Positions 8,667-17,128 of a stretch of 64,000 bases of DNA are shown here, in pieces; within the stretch, counting starts at the first letter, position 1, and each line of letters opens with the position of its first letter. Under the pieces are notes generated by a model, which ran no database searches, was not told where the DNA came from, and worked only from the letters and a program-made list of their open reading frames with translations. The stretch is from Alphaproteobacteria bacterium UBA3612 (GTDB lineage: Bacteria > Pseudomonadota > Alphaproteobacteria > Sphingomonadales > Sphingomonadaceae): NCBI GenBank assembly GCA_002375465.1, contig DFLT01000015.1:93080-157079 (forward strand), read 5' to 3'. The position numbers and the translations under genes were made by a program.

Positions 8667-10955
8667 TCAACCTTCGATCTGTGAAAAATCTGCTACCCTG
8701 TGCACCGCATCCCGTACACGCGCCAGCAGGGCGAGGCGGGCATCCCGCTTCTGTGCATCCTCGTCGTTTACCGTCACTTGCTCGAAAAACGCATCGATCG
8801 GTACCCGTAATGCCGCAAGCGCCGCCATCGCATCCTCGAACCGTTCCTCGTCCACTGCCTTCCGCGCGGACGGCTCGGCCTTGTCGAGCGCCGCGATCAA
8901 ATCGGCCTCCGCAGGTTCGGCATCATAGCCCAGATGATGGTGCGCACGTTCCTCCACCATGGCGGCGACGACATCCTTCATGGCAGGGTCGTCGACCAGC
9001 ACCAGCGGATCTTCCTCGCCCGTTTCCGGAATGTCGGTCCGTTCGCGCGCGGTCCATTTTTCCTTCTTCAGGATATTCGCCGCGCGCTTGTACCCGGCCA
9101 GCAGCGCAGGTCCCTCGGGCGTGTCCATGAACGCCTGCAGCGCTTTTACGCGCGCCAGCAGACGAACAATGTCATCCTCTCCGCCCAGCGCGAATACAGC
9201 ATCGATCAGGTCGTGGCGAACGCCAGCCTCACGCTGCTGAACCTTCAGCCGGTCGGCGAAGAAGTCCAAGACCTCAAACGCCACATGATCAAACTTCTGA
9301 TCATAAGAGCCAAAGGCGTCTGCCGTTGATATACGACCGCTTACAGAGCCAAAGCCGCTTATTTTCTGACTCTTGTAGGCCAGACGGTCCGCCTGGGCGC
9401 TCTCGTCCAAATTCTGCAGCAGCGGCATTAGCGGCAAACGCACGGGACCTGTTACGAGCAATCTTATGATCGCTAAGGCAGACCGACGCAGCGCAAAAGG
9501 ATCTTTGGAACCGGTAGGCTTTTCCCCAACCGACCACATGCTTACAAGCGTATCGAACTTATCCGCCAGCGACACGGCCACCGTCACGGGCGCCGTCGGC
9601 ACGTCATCACTCTGCCCGACGGGCTTGTAATGGTCCCTTACGGCGTCTGCGACGGCATCATCCTCGCCCTGCGCGCGGGCATAATAGCCGCCCATGATCC
9701 CCTGCAATTCGGGGAATTCGTACACCATGCCGGCGACCAGGTCGGCCTTGGCCAGGCGCGCGGCGCGCTCGGCCTGATCGGCGAGACGGGCAACGGCGTC
9801 CTCGCTACCTCCGGCGGCAGGGGCGATAATGCCTTCCTCGACCAGCCAGCGGGCGAGCTTGGCGACACGGTCGACTTTGTCCGCGACCGTTCCCAGCTTT
9901 TCGTGAAAGACGATGTCCTTCAGCCTTTCGGCATGCTGCTCCAGCCGCGTTTTGCGGTCCTGATCCCAGAAGAACCGCGCATCGGACAGGCGCGCCGCCA
10001 GGACCTTCTCATTCCCCGCGACGATTCTGCGGCCATTATCGGCAGCCTCGATATTGGCGGTGCAGACAAAGGCATTGGTCAGCGTTCCGTCCGCGTCGGC
10101 GACGGCGAAATATTTCTGGTGCGTCTTCATCGCCAACTGGATCACCTCTGGCGGCAGCTGCAGAAACTCCTCGTCGAACCGGCCAAGCAGCGGCACCGGC
10201 CATTCGGTGAGGCCGGCATTTTCAGACAGCAGTTCCGCGTCCTCGATCAGGGTGAGGCCCGCTTCGTCGGCGGCTTCGGTGGCACCGGCAAAAATGGCAT
10301 CCTGCCGCTCGTCTGCCGACAGGATCACATGGGCGGCGGCCAGGCGGTCTGCATAATCATCCGCATCCGCAATTTCGAAGTCGCCGGATGACATGAACCT
10401 ATGGCCGCGCGTTGTGCGACCGCTGGCGATTCCCGCAATTTCAAATGGCACCACCTCGCCGTCCAGCAAAGCGACGATGCCCTGCAATGGACGCACCCAG
10501 CGCACGGGCTCCGCCTCGACACTGGCCGCGCCCCAGCGCATCGACTTCGGCCAGGGAAAGTTGCGGACAATGTCCGGCACTGCCTGCGCCAGGATCGTCG
10601 CCATGTCGCGTCCCGGCGTTTCGATCCTTGCGTACCAGAAGCTGCCCTTCTTCTCCTCGCGCGCTTCGAGGTCATCGCGCGTCAGGCCGGTCGAACGCAG
10701 GAAACCATCCAGCGCCTTGTCCGGCGCGTCGGTGCGGGGGCCGCGGCGTTCCTCCGACACTGCCGCGGTTTCAGCGGGCAGGCCGCGCGCGATCAGCGCA
10801 AGGCGGCGCGGCGTGGCATGGGTCGTCAGACGTTCCGCCTCGACACCGGCATCGGCCAGCGCGGCTGCGAACAGGCGCTCCAGATCGGCGCAGGCCTTTT
10901 GCTGCATCCGTGCGGGGATTTCCTCGCTGCGCAGTTCAAGCAGGAAATCGGCCAT
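8667..10955 (-). CDS. glyS: Glycyl-tRNA synthetase beta subunit
   Basis: Beta subunit of the bacterial alpha2beta2 glycyl-tRNA synthetase, needed with GlyQ to charge tRNA-Gly. The 762-residue protein starts MADFLLELRSEEIPARMQQK and contains the typical segments MRWGAASVEAEPVRWVRPLQ, FLQLPPEVIQLAMKTHQKYF and VGEKPTGSKDPFALRRSAL. The C-terminal anticodon-binding part ends in VMVND-like sequence (EQVTVNDEDAQKR). Its ATG shares one base with the glyQ stop. One oddity: residues about 522-555 (bases 9291-9390) form an extra-long, serine- and glycine-rich linker with low G+C (49 of 100 bases by hand count) and rare codons, unlike the rest. The reading frame is intact. Confidence 0.96.
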   Translation of the reverse strand: MADFLLELRSEEIPARMQQKACADLERLFAAALADAGVEAERLTTHATPRRLALIARGLPAETAAVSEERRGPRTDAPDKALDGFLRSTGLTRDDLEAREEKKGSFWYARIETPGRDMATILAQAVPDIVRNFPWPKSMRWGAASVEAEPVRWVRPLQGIVALLDGEVVPFEIAGIASGRTTRGHRFMSSGDFEIADADDYADRLAAAHVILSADERQDAIFAGATEAADEAGLTLIEDAELLSENAGLTEWPVPLLGRFDEEFLQLPPEVIQLAMKTHQKYFAVADADGTLTNAFVCTANIEAADNGRRIVAGNEKVLAARLSDARFFWDQDRKTRLEQHAERLKDIVFHEKLGTVADKVDRVAKLARWLVEEGIIAPAAGGSEDAVARLADQAERAARLAKADLVAGMVYEFPELQGIMGGYYARAQGEDDAVADAVRDHYKPVGQSDDVPTAPVTVAVSLADKFDTLVSMWSVGEKPTGSKDPFALRRSALAIIRLLVTGPVRLPLMPLLQNLDESAQADRLAYKSQKISGFGSVSGRISTADAFGSYDQKFDHVAFEVLDFFADRLKVQQREAGVRHDLIDAVFALGGEDDIVRLLARVKALQAFMDTPEGPALLAGYKRAANILKKEKWTARERTDIPETGEEDPLVLVDDPAMKDVVAAMVEERAHHHLGYDAEPAEADLIAALDKAEPSARKAVDEERFEDAMAALAALRVPIDAFFEQVTVNDEDAQKRDARLALLARVRDAVHRVADFSQIEG

Positions 10956-11854
10956 TATGCGCTTGTCTCCGCTTCTGCTGCGGACAGCCAGCCATTGACC
11001 TGCATCCAGCTGGTGCAGGCACCCTTGGCCAGATCGCGAATGCGGCCGATATAGGCCTGCCGCTCCGCGACTGAGATCACTCCGCGCGCATCCAGCAGAT
11101 TGAACAGATGGCTGGCGGCGATGGTCTGGTCATAGGCTGGCAGCGGCAAGTTCGCGTCAATCAGCTTGGCGCTTTCCTCCTGCGCGTTGGTGAACTCCCT
11201 GAACAGCTTTTCGACCGTCGCATGTTCGAAATTATAGGCGGACTGTTGCTGCTCGTTCGCCATGAATACGTCGCGATAGGTGACGCCCGCTCCGTTGAAG
11301 TCCAGGTCGTAGACGCTGTCCTTGCCCTGAATATAGGTCGCCAGACGCTCCAGGCCGTAGGTCAATTCGCCCGCCACCGGTTTGCAATCATAGCCGCCAA
11401 CCTGCTGGAAATAGGTGAACTGCGTCACCTCCATGCCATCGCACCAGACTTCCCAGCCCAGACCCCAGGCGCCCAGCGTCGGCGATTCCCAATCATCTTC
11501 AACGAAACGAATGTCGTGCGCGTTCAGATCGATGCCGATGGCCTGCAGGCTACCCAGATACAGGTCCTGCAGATCCGCGGGACTGGGCTTCAGGATGACC
11601 TGAAACTGGTAATAATGCTGCAAACGGTTGGGGTTCTCGCCATAGCGGCCATCGGTCGGGCGGCGGCACGGCTGCACATAGGCGGCGTTCCACGTGTCAG
11701 GGCCCAGCGCGCGGAGTGTGGTTGCCGGGTGAAACGTGCCCGCACCCATTTCCTTGTCATAGGGTTGCAGGATCACGCATCCGCGATCCGCCCAATAGCG
11801 TTGCAGCGTCAGGATGATGTCCTGAAAGGAAAGGGGGTTTTCTGGCGTTGGCAT
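10955..11854 (-). CDS. glyQ: Glycyl-tRNA synthetase alpha subunit
   Basis: Catalytic class II subunit of the alpha2beta2 glycyl-tRNA synthetase. The product has 299 residues, starting MPTPENPLSFQDIILTLQRY, with class II motifs in CVILQPYDKEMGAGTFHPAT and RYGENPNRLQHYYQFQVILK and the glycine-site segment MEVTQFTYFQQVGGYDCKPV. The open frame extends to 11995, but the added 47 residues are not family-like and overlap a probable terminator, so the ATG at 11854 is used. It is the first gene of glyQ-glyS-ppdK. Confidence 0.97.
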   Translation of the reverse strand: MPTPENPLSFQDIILTLQRYWADRGCVILQPYDKEMGAGTFHPATTLRALGPDTWNAAYVQPCRRPTDGRYGENPNRLQHYYQFQVILKPSPADLQDLYLGSLQAIGIDLNAHDIRFVEDDWESPTLGAWGLGWEVWCDGMEVTQFTYFQQVGGYDCKPVAGELTYGLERLATYIQGKDSVYDLDFNGAGVTYRDVFMANEQQQSAYNFEHATVEKLFREFTNAQEESAKLIDANLPLPAYDQTIAASHLFNLLDARGVISVAERQAYIGRIRDLAKGACTSWMQVNGWLSAAEAETSA

Positions 11855-11947
11855 GACAGGGCTGCCTCTAGAGGCGGTGGCGGGCGCGTTCAACTGGACT
11901 CGGCAGGGACGGCGGACAATCCGTTTGTCCGAAATGCGGGAGGGCTG

Positions 11948-11983
11948 AAACAAAGTGGGGCGCCCCGCGATGCGGAGCGCCCC
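11948..11983 (-). terminator. Rho-independent terminator after PEP-CTERM gene
   Basis: On the minus strand, GGGGCGC at 11983-11977 pairs with GCGCCCC at 11963-11957, with further inner pairing (CCGC with GCGG), followed by ACTTTGTTT. It lies about 22 bases after the stop of the PEP-CTERM gene and before glyQ, so it should separate the two transcription units. Confidence 0.7.
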
Positions 11984-12004
11984 AAGAGCGGACATGTCCG
12001 GCGG

Positions 12005-12751
12005 TTAGCGGCGGCGGCGAAGCGCTCCGAGGCCGAGAATGCCGAGGCCGATCAGGCCCAGTGCACCCGGCGCGGGGACTGGCGTGGGATCGGGATCGGG
12101 CGCAATGCCCTCTTCGATGCCGGCATAAAGGACCTGTGCCTGGCTGTGGTTGTAAAAGCCAAAGGCGCCGTCATCGAACGCGCCAAGGCCGGCGCTTGCT
12201 GCGGTCGCACTCAGTTCAAGAACGCCGTCAACGCTGACCTGAATCAACTGGTCCGTGAAAACCAGATCAAAGTTGTAGGTCTGATTATCTACCCAACCCG
12301 TGTTGCCGAGATTGGTCGCGGTATCGAGCGTCTGCAGGCCATCGTCATAATCAAACAGCGTGGGAGCGCCATTGCCCTGGACCAGCGACATACGCAGGCC
12401 AGCGGTGTCACCGCTCTGATTGCCCTGTTTCCAGTGGATCAGAACGTAATTCGCGGAGGCCGAAGACAATTCTTCGTCCTCATAGCCAAGAACGAAGCCG
12501 ATATAGTCATCGTCGCTTCCCGTTTGGACAGTGATCTCACCTGCCAGCGTCTTGCCTTGGGACAGGCTTCCGGGCTGGAAAAATGTAGTCGCGCCGCCAT
12601 TGGTCGTTTGCAGAACGGCATCGTTCGCAGGCGGGTTTTGCAGCGTCCAGTTTCCAGCACCATCGCTCTGCCAGGTGGACAGGTCCACGGGCGCAGCAAG
12701 CGCCGGGGTAGCCAGAAGAGCAGCCGTTGCCGTCATCATTGCGATTTTCAT
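12005..12751 (-). CDS. PEP-CTERM sorting-domain protein with a lectin-like fold
   Basis: A 248-residue exported protein. It has a signal peptide (MKIAMMTATAALLATPALA), a beta-rich central domain of about 180 residues, and a C-terminal sorting signal: VPAPGALGLIGLGILGLGAL followed by four arginines. That tripartite end matches the PEP-CTERM class (here a VPAPGALGL variant), processed by an exosortase and surface-anchored. The central part (DDYIGFVLGYEDEELSSASA, YVLIHWKQGNQ, VDNQTYNFDLVFTDQLIQVS) resembles thrombospondin C-terminal-like or LamG lectin sandwiches; this is my reading, not a search result. The start at 12751 is chosen for the signal peptide. The exosortase is not in this window. 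The gene ends in its own terminator. Confidence 0.85.
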   Translation of the reverse strand: MKIAMMTATAALLATPALAAPVDLSTWQSDGAGNWTLQNPPANDAVLQTTNGGATTFFQPGSLSQGKTLAGEITVQTGSDDDYIGFVLGYEDEELSSASANYVLIHWKQGNQSGDTAGLRMSLVQGNGAPTLFDYDDGLQTLDTATNLGNTGWVDNQTYNFDLVFTDQLIQVSVDGVLELSATAASAGLGAFDDGAFGFYNHSQAQVLYAGIEEGIAPDPDPTPVPAPGALGLIGLGILGLGALRRRR

Positions 12752-13000
12752 ATAAGGTTCCTTTCTTATGGAGCCCGGTACGCAACTGGGGCACTCGTGG
12801 TGACGCATCTCGCGGGGATGAGGGTAAGCAAGCGCCATGCCAAATATGCAAGTTCCTAAGTTGCAAAAGCTATTCCCTCTGGCGGGTTGTCGGAATGACT
12901 AATCTGTAAAGATTTCCGACAGTGTCTCGCTTGGCAAAGGCAATGCGGCGAAGCGTGGGCGCCTTGCAGAATCATGTCCATGCCGATACAGAAACGCCAA

Positions 13001-13053
13001 CCCCGCGACGCCGCCACCCTGGAGGGCTGCGTTAGAGCGGGGCTTTTGTGTTT
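13001..13053 (+). promoter_or_regulatory. Structured leader hairpin before rplY
   Basis: CCCCGC at 13001-13006 pairs with GCGGGG at 13037-13042. Inside lie a second stem (ACGC with GCGT) and a third (CCC-TGGA-GGG), giving a nested hairpin followed by CTTTTGTGTTT. It ends about 12 bases before the rplY start codon. It looks like an attenuator or an autoregulatory ribosomal-protein leader. Function is inferred only from position and folding. Confidence 0.5.
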
Positions 13054-13064
13054 GGAGAAATGAC

Positions 13065-13727
13065 ATGAGCGAAGCGATGACCATCGCGGCGCAGGTGCGC
13101 GACAAGGCGGGCAAGGGAGCCTCCCGCGCGATCCGGCGTGAGGGGCGTGTCCCCGCAGTAATATATGGCGACAAGAAGGAAGCTCTCAGCGTCCATGTGG
13201 AGGAGAAGCTGCTCCGCAAGCTGCTGAATACGGGCCATATGATGTCGAGCGTTGTTCAGGTCGAGGTCGAAGGCGGCGACAGCCATCGCACCCTGCCGAA
13301 GGACGTGCAGTTCCATCCTGTCAGCGGCCGTCCCATCCATGTCGATTTCCTGCGCCTGGCAAAGGGCCAGAAGATCGACGTCGAAGTGCCCATGCACTTC
13401 ACGGACGAGGAAGCGAGCCCGGGCCTGAAGCGCGGCGGCGTTCTGAACATCGTCCGGCACGAGATTGAGGTCTCCTGCCGTCCGTCGCTTATCCCGTCCG
13501 AACTGGTTGCTTCGCTTGCCGGACTTGAGGTCGGCGATTCGATCCACATCAGCCAGGTTGCTCTGCCGGAAGGCGTCGAGGTCGACTATGGCGACCATGA
13601 CTTCACCGTCGCCACCATCGTGGCGCCGTCCGCGCTTCGCTCGCAGGACGATGAGGCCGAGGAGGACGAGGCTCCTGCAGCGGACGCTGTACCGAGCACC
13701 GAGCAGACCGAGGAAGAGGGCGAATAG
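13065..13727 (+). CDS. rplY: 50S ribosomal protein L25 (CTC form)
   Basis: Binds 5S rRNA in the large ribosomal subunit. The 220-residue product is the long general-stress (CTC) form. An N-terminal L25 domain (AAQVRDKAGKGASRAIRREG, RVPAVIYGDKKEALSVHVEE) is followed by the C-terminal TL5/CTC beta domain (GGVLNIVRHEIEVSCRPSLI, IHISQVALPEGVEVDYGDHD) and an acidic tail (EAEEDEAPAADAVPSTEQTE). The start at 13065 has GGAG 7 bases upstream. It is followed by a long inverted repeat and then pth, the usual rplY-pth order in bacteria. A folded leader lies directly upstream. Confidence 0.96.
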   Translation: MSEAMTIAAQVRDKAGKGASRAIRREGRVPAVIYGDKKEALSVHVEEKLLRKLLNTGHMMSSVVQVEVEGGDSHRTLPKDVQFHPVSGRPIHVDFLRLAKGQKIDVEVPMHFTDEEASPGLKRGGVLNIVRHEIEVSCRPSLIPSELVASLAGLEVGDSIHISQVALPEGVEVDYGDHDFTVATIVAPSALRSQDDEAEEDEAPAADAVPSTEQTEEEGE

Positions 13728-13732
13728 TCCCG

Positions 13733-13767
13733 TTTCAGGGCATCCCCACGGCGGGGATGCCCTGAAA
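13733..13767. terminator. Perfect inverted repeat after rplY, probable terminator
   Basis: TTTCAGGGCATCCCC (13733-13747) pairs perfectly over 15 bases with GGGGATGCCCTGAAA (13753-13767) around a five-base loop. It starts 5 bases after the rplY stop. The tail is only AATCTTC, so termination or 3'-end protection of the rplY mRNA are both possible, with some readthrough into pth. Confidence 0.65.
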
Positions 13768-13925
13768 ATCTTCGCTGCCATCCGGCAGTTGGCGCCTGGA
13801 TTTTCAGTAGCGCTTGGCGGGATTGTCTGCCTGACCCATGCCTGGATCGGATTGTCGGTCCTTGCCGTGACTGCCTATCTCGGATCGCGAAGCTTTCGAC
13901 TGGCGAAACGCCGAGGGGATTATCG

Positions 13926-14495
13926 ATGCAAATCTTCGCGGGTTTGGGAAATCCCGGCGCGAAATATGCGCTTCATCGCCATAATATCGGTTTCATGGCC
14001 GTTGACGCGATCCATGATCGTCACGGCTTTGGTCCCTGGGTCAACAGTTTTGGCGGGCTGGTGTCGGCCGGTCGCATGGGCGCGGAAAAGCTGCTGCTGC
14101 TGAAACCGCAGACTTTCATGAACGAAAGCGGCCGCTCCATCGGTGAGGCAATGCGCTTCTATAAATCCACGCCAGAAGATGTGACCGTCCTTTACGACGA
14201 ACTCGATCTTGCCCCCTTCAAGGTAAAGGTAAAGCGCGGCGGCGGCGCGGCCGGGCATAATGGCATCCGCTCCACCATTCAGCATATCGGGCCCGAATTC
14301 AGGCGGGTCCGTCTGGGCATCGGTCATCCGGGGCACAAGGATCGCGTAACCGGCCATGTGCTGGGCAATTTCGCGAAGGCGGAAACCGACGACCTCGTGG
14401 AACTGCTTCACGCCGTCGCGATAGAGGCCGAACGACTTGTCGGCGGGGACGATGCGCGTTTCATGTCCGATGTCGCGCTGCGCCAGCAGAGATAG
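13926..14495 (+). CDS. pth: Peptidyl-tRNA hydrolase
   Basis: Cleaves peptidyl-tRNA released from stalled ribosomes. The 189-residue protein shows the Pth signatures: MQIFAGLGNPGAKYALHRHN with the catalytic histidine in HRHNIGFMA, LLLLKPQTFMNESGRSIGEA, and the substrate loop VKRGGGAAGHNGIRSTIQHI. The start has GGGG 8 bases upstream. It follows rplY after a 15-bp inverted repeat and a 158-base gap. Length and motifs are normal. Confidence 0.96.
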   Translation: MQIFAGLGNPGAKYALHRHNIGFMAVDAIHDRHGFGPWVNSFGGLVSAGRMGAEKLLLLKPQTFMNESGRSIGEAMRFYKSTPEDVTVLYDELDLAPFKVKVKRGGGAAGHNGIRSTIQHIGPEFRRVRLGIGHPGHKDRVTGHVLGNFAKAETDDLVELLHAVAIEAERLVGGDDARFMSDVALRQQR

Positions 14496-14573
14496 CGCGT
14501 AGGGGAAACGCCCTAGACATCCGCGTCCGACGGCTTAACCCCGACCCGGACGAATTTGTGCAAAATGGGGGAC

Positions 14574-16061
14574 ATGCGCGTCATGAGTCTGATCGAACGC
14601 GTCACCAATATCAGTGACTTCATCTGGGTCGGCACCTGGAACGGCAATGAAGTCCTGCCCATGCCCCCCATGGTCATCATCTTGCTCGGCATCGGCCTCT
14701 ACATCATGGTGGGCCTGCGCTTCTATCCGATCCTGAAGCTCGGCAGCGCGATCAAGGGCCTGTTTGCCAGCCGCAAGGGGCAGGGGGCGGGCGAGATTTC
14801 TCCGTTCGCGGCCCTGTCGACGGCGCTGTCCGGCCAGGTCGGTACAGGCAATCTTGCTGGCGTTGCGACGGCGCTGACCCTCGGCGGTCCCGGCGCCATC
14901 TTCTGGATGTGGATCACCGCGCTGTTCGGAATGGCACTTGCCTTTGCGGAAGGCTCGCTTGCCATTCGCTTTCGGGAACAGGCGGCGGACGGCACGTTTC
15001 GTGGTGGGCCCATGACCTACATCATGATGGGGCTTGGCAAGAAATGGACCTGGCTGGCCGTCCTGTTCTGCATTGGCACGCTGTTTTCCGCGCTGGTCAC
15101 CGGCAATTCCATTCAGTCGAACGCGGTCGCGGATTCGATGACGGAGCTGTTCGGGCTGGAGGAATGGATTGGCGGGCTGATCGTCGCGATCCTGGTGTTC
15201 ATCGTCATCATCGGCGGCATCAAGTCGATCGGCGCGGTAGCGGAGAAGGTCGTCCCCTTCATGGCCGCGGCGTACCTCGTCATGGCGCTGATCGCGATCC
15301 TGCTGGATATTCAGGATATTCCGGAGACGTTCGGTCGCATCTTCTCCGGCGCCTTCAACGTACAGTCCGCGTCGGGCGGATTTCTGGGCGCTGCCGTCAT
15401 CATCGCCATACGCGCAGGCGTGGCGCGCGGTCTGTTCTCCAACGAGAGCGGGCAGGGCTCGACGCCGATCGCCCATGCCGTGGCGCAAACCGACGACCCG
15501 GCACAGCAGGGCCGCATGGCGATGCTCGGCACGTTTATTGACACCATCGTCATCTGCACGATGACCGCGCTCGTCATCCTCACGGTGGAGGGCGACTTTA
15601 TCGGCAATGGTCAGGCGGTCACCCATGCCTGGCAATCGGACCTGAACGGTTTTGCCATGACATCAGGCGCGTTCGGCGCCGCCTTTCCATTCCAGCTTGC
15701 GGGGATTCCGATCGGCACGATGATCGCCAGCATCGCGTTGATCCTGTTTGTCTTCACGACGCTTCTGACCTGGAGCTATTATGGAGAGCGGGCGATCACC
15801 TTTCTCTATGACCGTACCCCCGGTGCCACTGCGCGTGGCGAGCGGGTGCTTCACATATTGTGGCGTGTCCTCTGGTGCGTCGCCATCTTCATTGGCGCGT
15901 CGGCCGATCTGGAACTGGTATGGAGGTTGGGCGATATTTCGAATGCGGCCATGGCGCTGCCGAACCTGATCGCGCTCGCTGCCCTCTCCAGCGTGGTCTT
16001 CGCCCTCGCTCGCGGCGATCGCCGCGCAGGGAAGACTCACGAACTGGAAAAGAGGACCTAG
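14574..16061 (+). CDS. Alanine/glycine:cation symporter (AGCS family)
   Basis: Inner-membrane Na+- or H+-coupled symporter for alanine or glycine. The product of about 495 residues has some ten hydrophobic segments and the AGCS signature regions FAALSTALSGQVGTGNLAGV and ARGLFSNESGQGSTPIAHAV. The start is uncertain: ATG at 14565, 14574 or 14583 are possible; 14574 has GGGGG close upstream. It lies 78 bases after pth on the same strand and converges on the transglutaminase-like gene with a 16-base gap. The substrate preference between alanine and glycine cannot be read. Confidence 0.92.
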   Translation: MRVMSLIERVTNISDFIWVGTWNGNEVLPMPPMVIILLGIGLYIMVGLRFYPILKLGSAIKGLFASRKGQGAGEISPFAALSTALSGQVGTGNLAGVATALTLGGPGAIFWMWITALFGMALAFAEGSLAIRFREQAADGTFRGGPMTYIMMGLGKKWTWLAVLFCIGTLFSALVTGNSIQSNAVADSMTELFGLEEWIGGLIVAILVFIVIIGGIKSIGAVAEKVVPFMAAAYLVMALIAILLDIQDIPETFGRIFSGAFNVQSASGGFLGAAVIIAIRAGVARGLFSNESGQGSTPIAHAVAQTDDPAQQGRMAMLGTFIDTIVICTMTALVILTVEGDFIGNGQAVTHAWQSDLNGFAMTSGAFGAAFPFQLAGIPIGTMIASIALILFVFTTLLTWSYYGERAITFLYDRTPGATARGERVLHILWRVLWCVAIFIGASADLELVWRLGDISNAAMALPNLIALAALSSVVFALARGDRRAGKTHELEKRT

Positions 16062-16077
16062 TGGCGCGTAGCGTCGA

Positions 16078-16857
16078 TTATTCGACCTTTTCGACTTCCA
16101 CGGTTTGCGCCTCCAGCGTCGCGGCGCCGTAGATGGTCATAAAGCTGATATCCGCCGCATCGCGGCCGACGCCGATGCGGGCGATGCCGTCGACAGGCGC
16201 CATGCCGGTGGGGTCGACCAAGTGCCATTCGCCATCCAAAAAGACTTCGGCGACGGCATGGAAATCCTGCGGCTCGACCCCGACGGCATAGACACTCGCG
16301 GCGCGCGCCGGAATGCCGCTGGCGCGGGCCAGCGTGACCAGGACATGGGCATAGTCGCGGCAAATCCCCTGCCGCTTCACAAATGTGTCGAGCGCAGTGG
16401 TGTCAGCGTTGCTTGATCCCGGAGTGTAGGCGAATTTTCGTTCGATCCAGTCGCGCAGGGCCATGATTCGCGCGCCACCGGACAGTTTGCCAAATTCGGT
16501 TTCGACAAAGCTCTGAAACTGATTGGCCGGGCAATAGCGCGATCCCATCAGATATTTGATGACGTCGCCGGGCAGCAGGTGGACCGGAACCTGGTTCAGA
16601 TTTGAACAGTCGCCGACCGGTCGATCAATGGAAACCGTTGCACGATAGTCCGCTGTGAACCGTTCATCCCGGCGGATCCATATCCGTTCGCCGATATATT
16701 CCTCGCCCGGCACGCGTGCGAAATGCCCCTCGCCTGGTACGAAGATATGCGCCGCCTCGACCTTTTGGTCCGGCATCGCCGCGGCCTCGATCTGCAGCAA
16801 TATGTCGGACGGACCCGCCAGCGAATAGTCCAAGTGAACATTAATGTTTATTTTCAT
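16078..16857 (-). CDS. Transglutaminase-like (cysteine protease fold) protein
   Basis: A 259-residue cytoplasmic-looking protein with a transglutaminase core domain. The catalytic triad is visible: Cys in FVKRQGICRDYAHVLVTLAR, His in VEPQDFHAVAEVFLDGEWHL, Asp in LVDPTGMAPVDG. The N-terminal half (MKININVHLDYSLAGPSDIL) is the beta-rich N-terminal region of bacterial transglutaminase-like proteins. Such proteins may act as peptidases or amidases; the substrate is unknown. The frame is open to 16875, but the ATG at 16857 is the family-like start. It diverges from a TonB-dependent receptor across 270 bases. Confidence 0.88.
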   Translation of the reverse strand: MKININVHLDYSLAGPSDILLQIEAAAMPDQKVEAAHIFVPGEGHFARVPGEEYIGERIWIRRDERFTADYRATVSIDRPVGDCSNLNQVPVHLLPGDVIKYLMGSRYCPANQFQSFVETEFGKLSGGARIMALRDWIERKFAYTPGSSNADTTALDTFVKRQGICRDYAHVLVTLARASGIPARAASVYAVGVEPQDFHAVAEVFLDGEWHLVDPTGMAPVDGIARIGVGRDAADISFMTIYGAATLEAQTVEVEKVE

Positions 16858-17128
16858 AATAGAGAAAGTTCTCACTAGGGGTTGTCGTTCCCCAAATTGG
16901 TTAGTGTTGCGGTAAAAACACAGTCAGTGCACGATAATCACGCTTTCGCTTACCAATACTTTACAGCCTTAGAAACCCGCCCCTAAAAACTAAGTCATGC
17001 CCAAAAGGGCTGGGGCCGCACCGCGAAAAACGCGTTCATGGCAAATCTTGATATAGATTTACTTGGGCGCAGATTCGAAAAGGCTGCGGGCCTTCAAGAA
17101 ATTCATGGTCCAACAAAGGGAACAGGAC

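Noticed and set aside
8667..10955. Frameshift or insertion-sequence remnant in glyS
   Set aside because: The unusual patch is fully in frame with conserved sequence on both sides and has no terminal repeats, so the gene is treated as intact.
13768..14103. Hydrophobic frame between rplY and pth (LAPGFSVALGGIVCLTHAWI and following)
   Set aside because: It has no good start codon after the rplY stop and continues deep into pth in another frame. A short membrane peptide cannot be excluded but is not supported.
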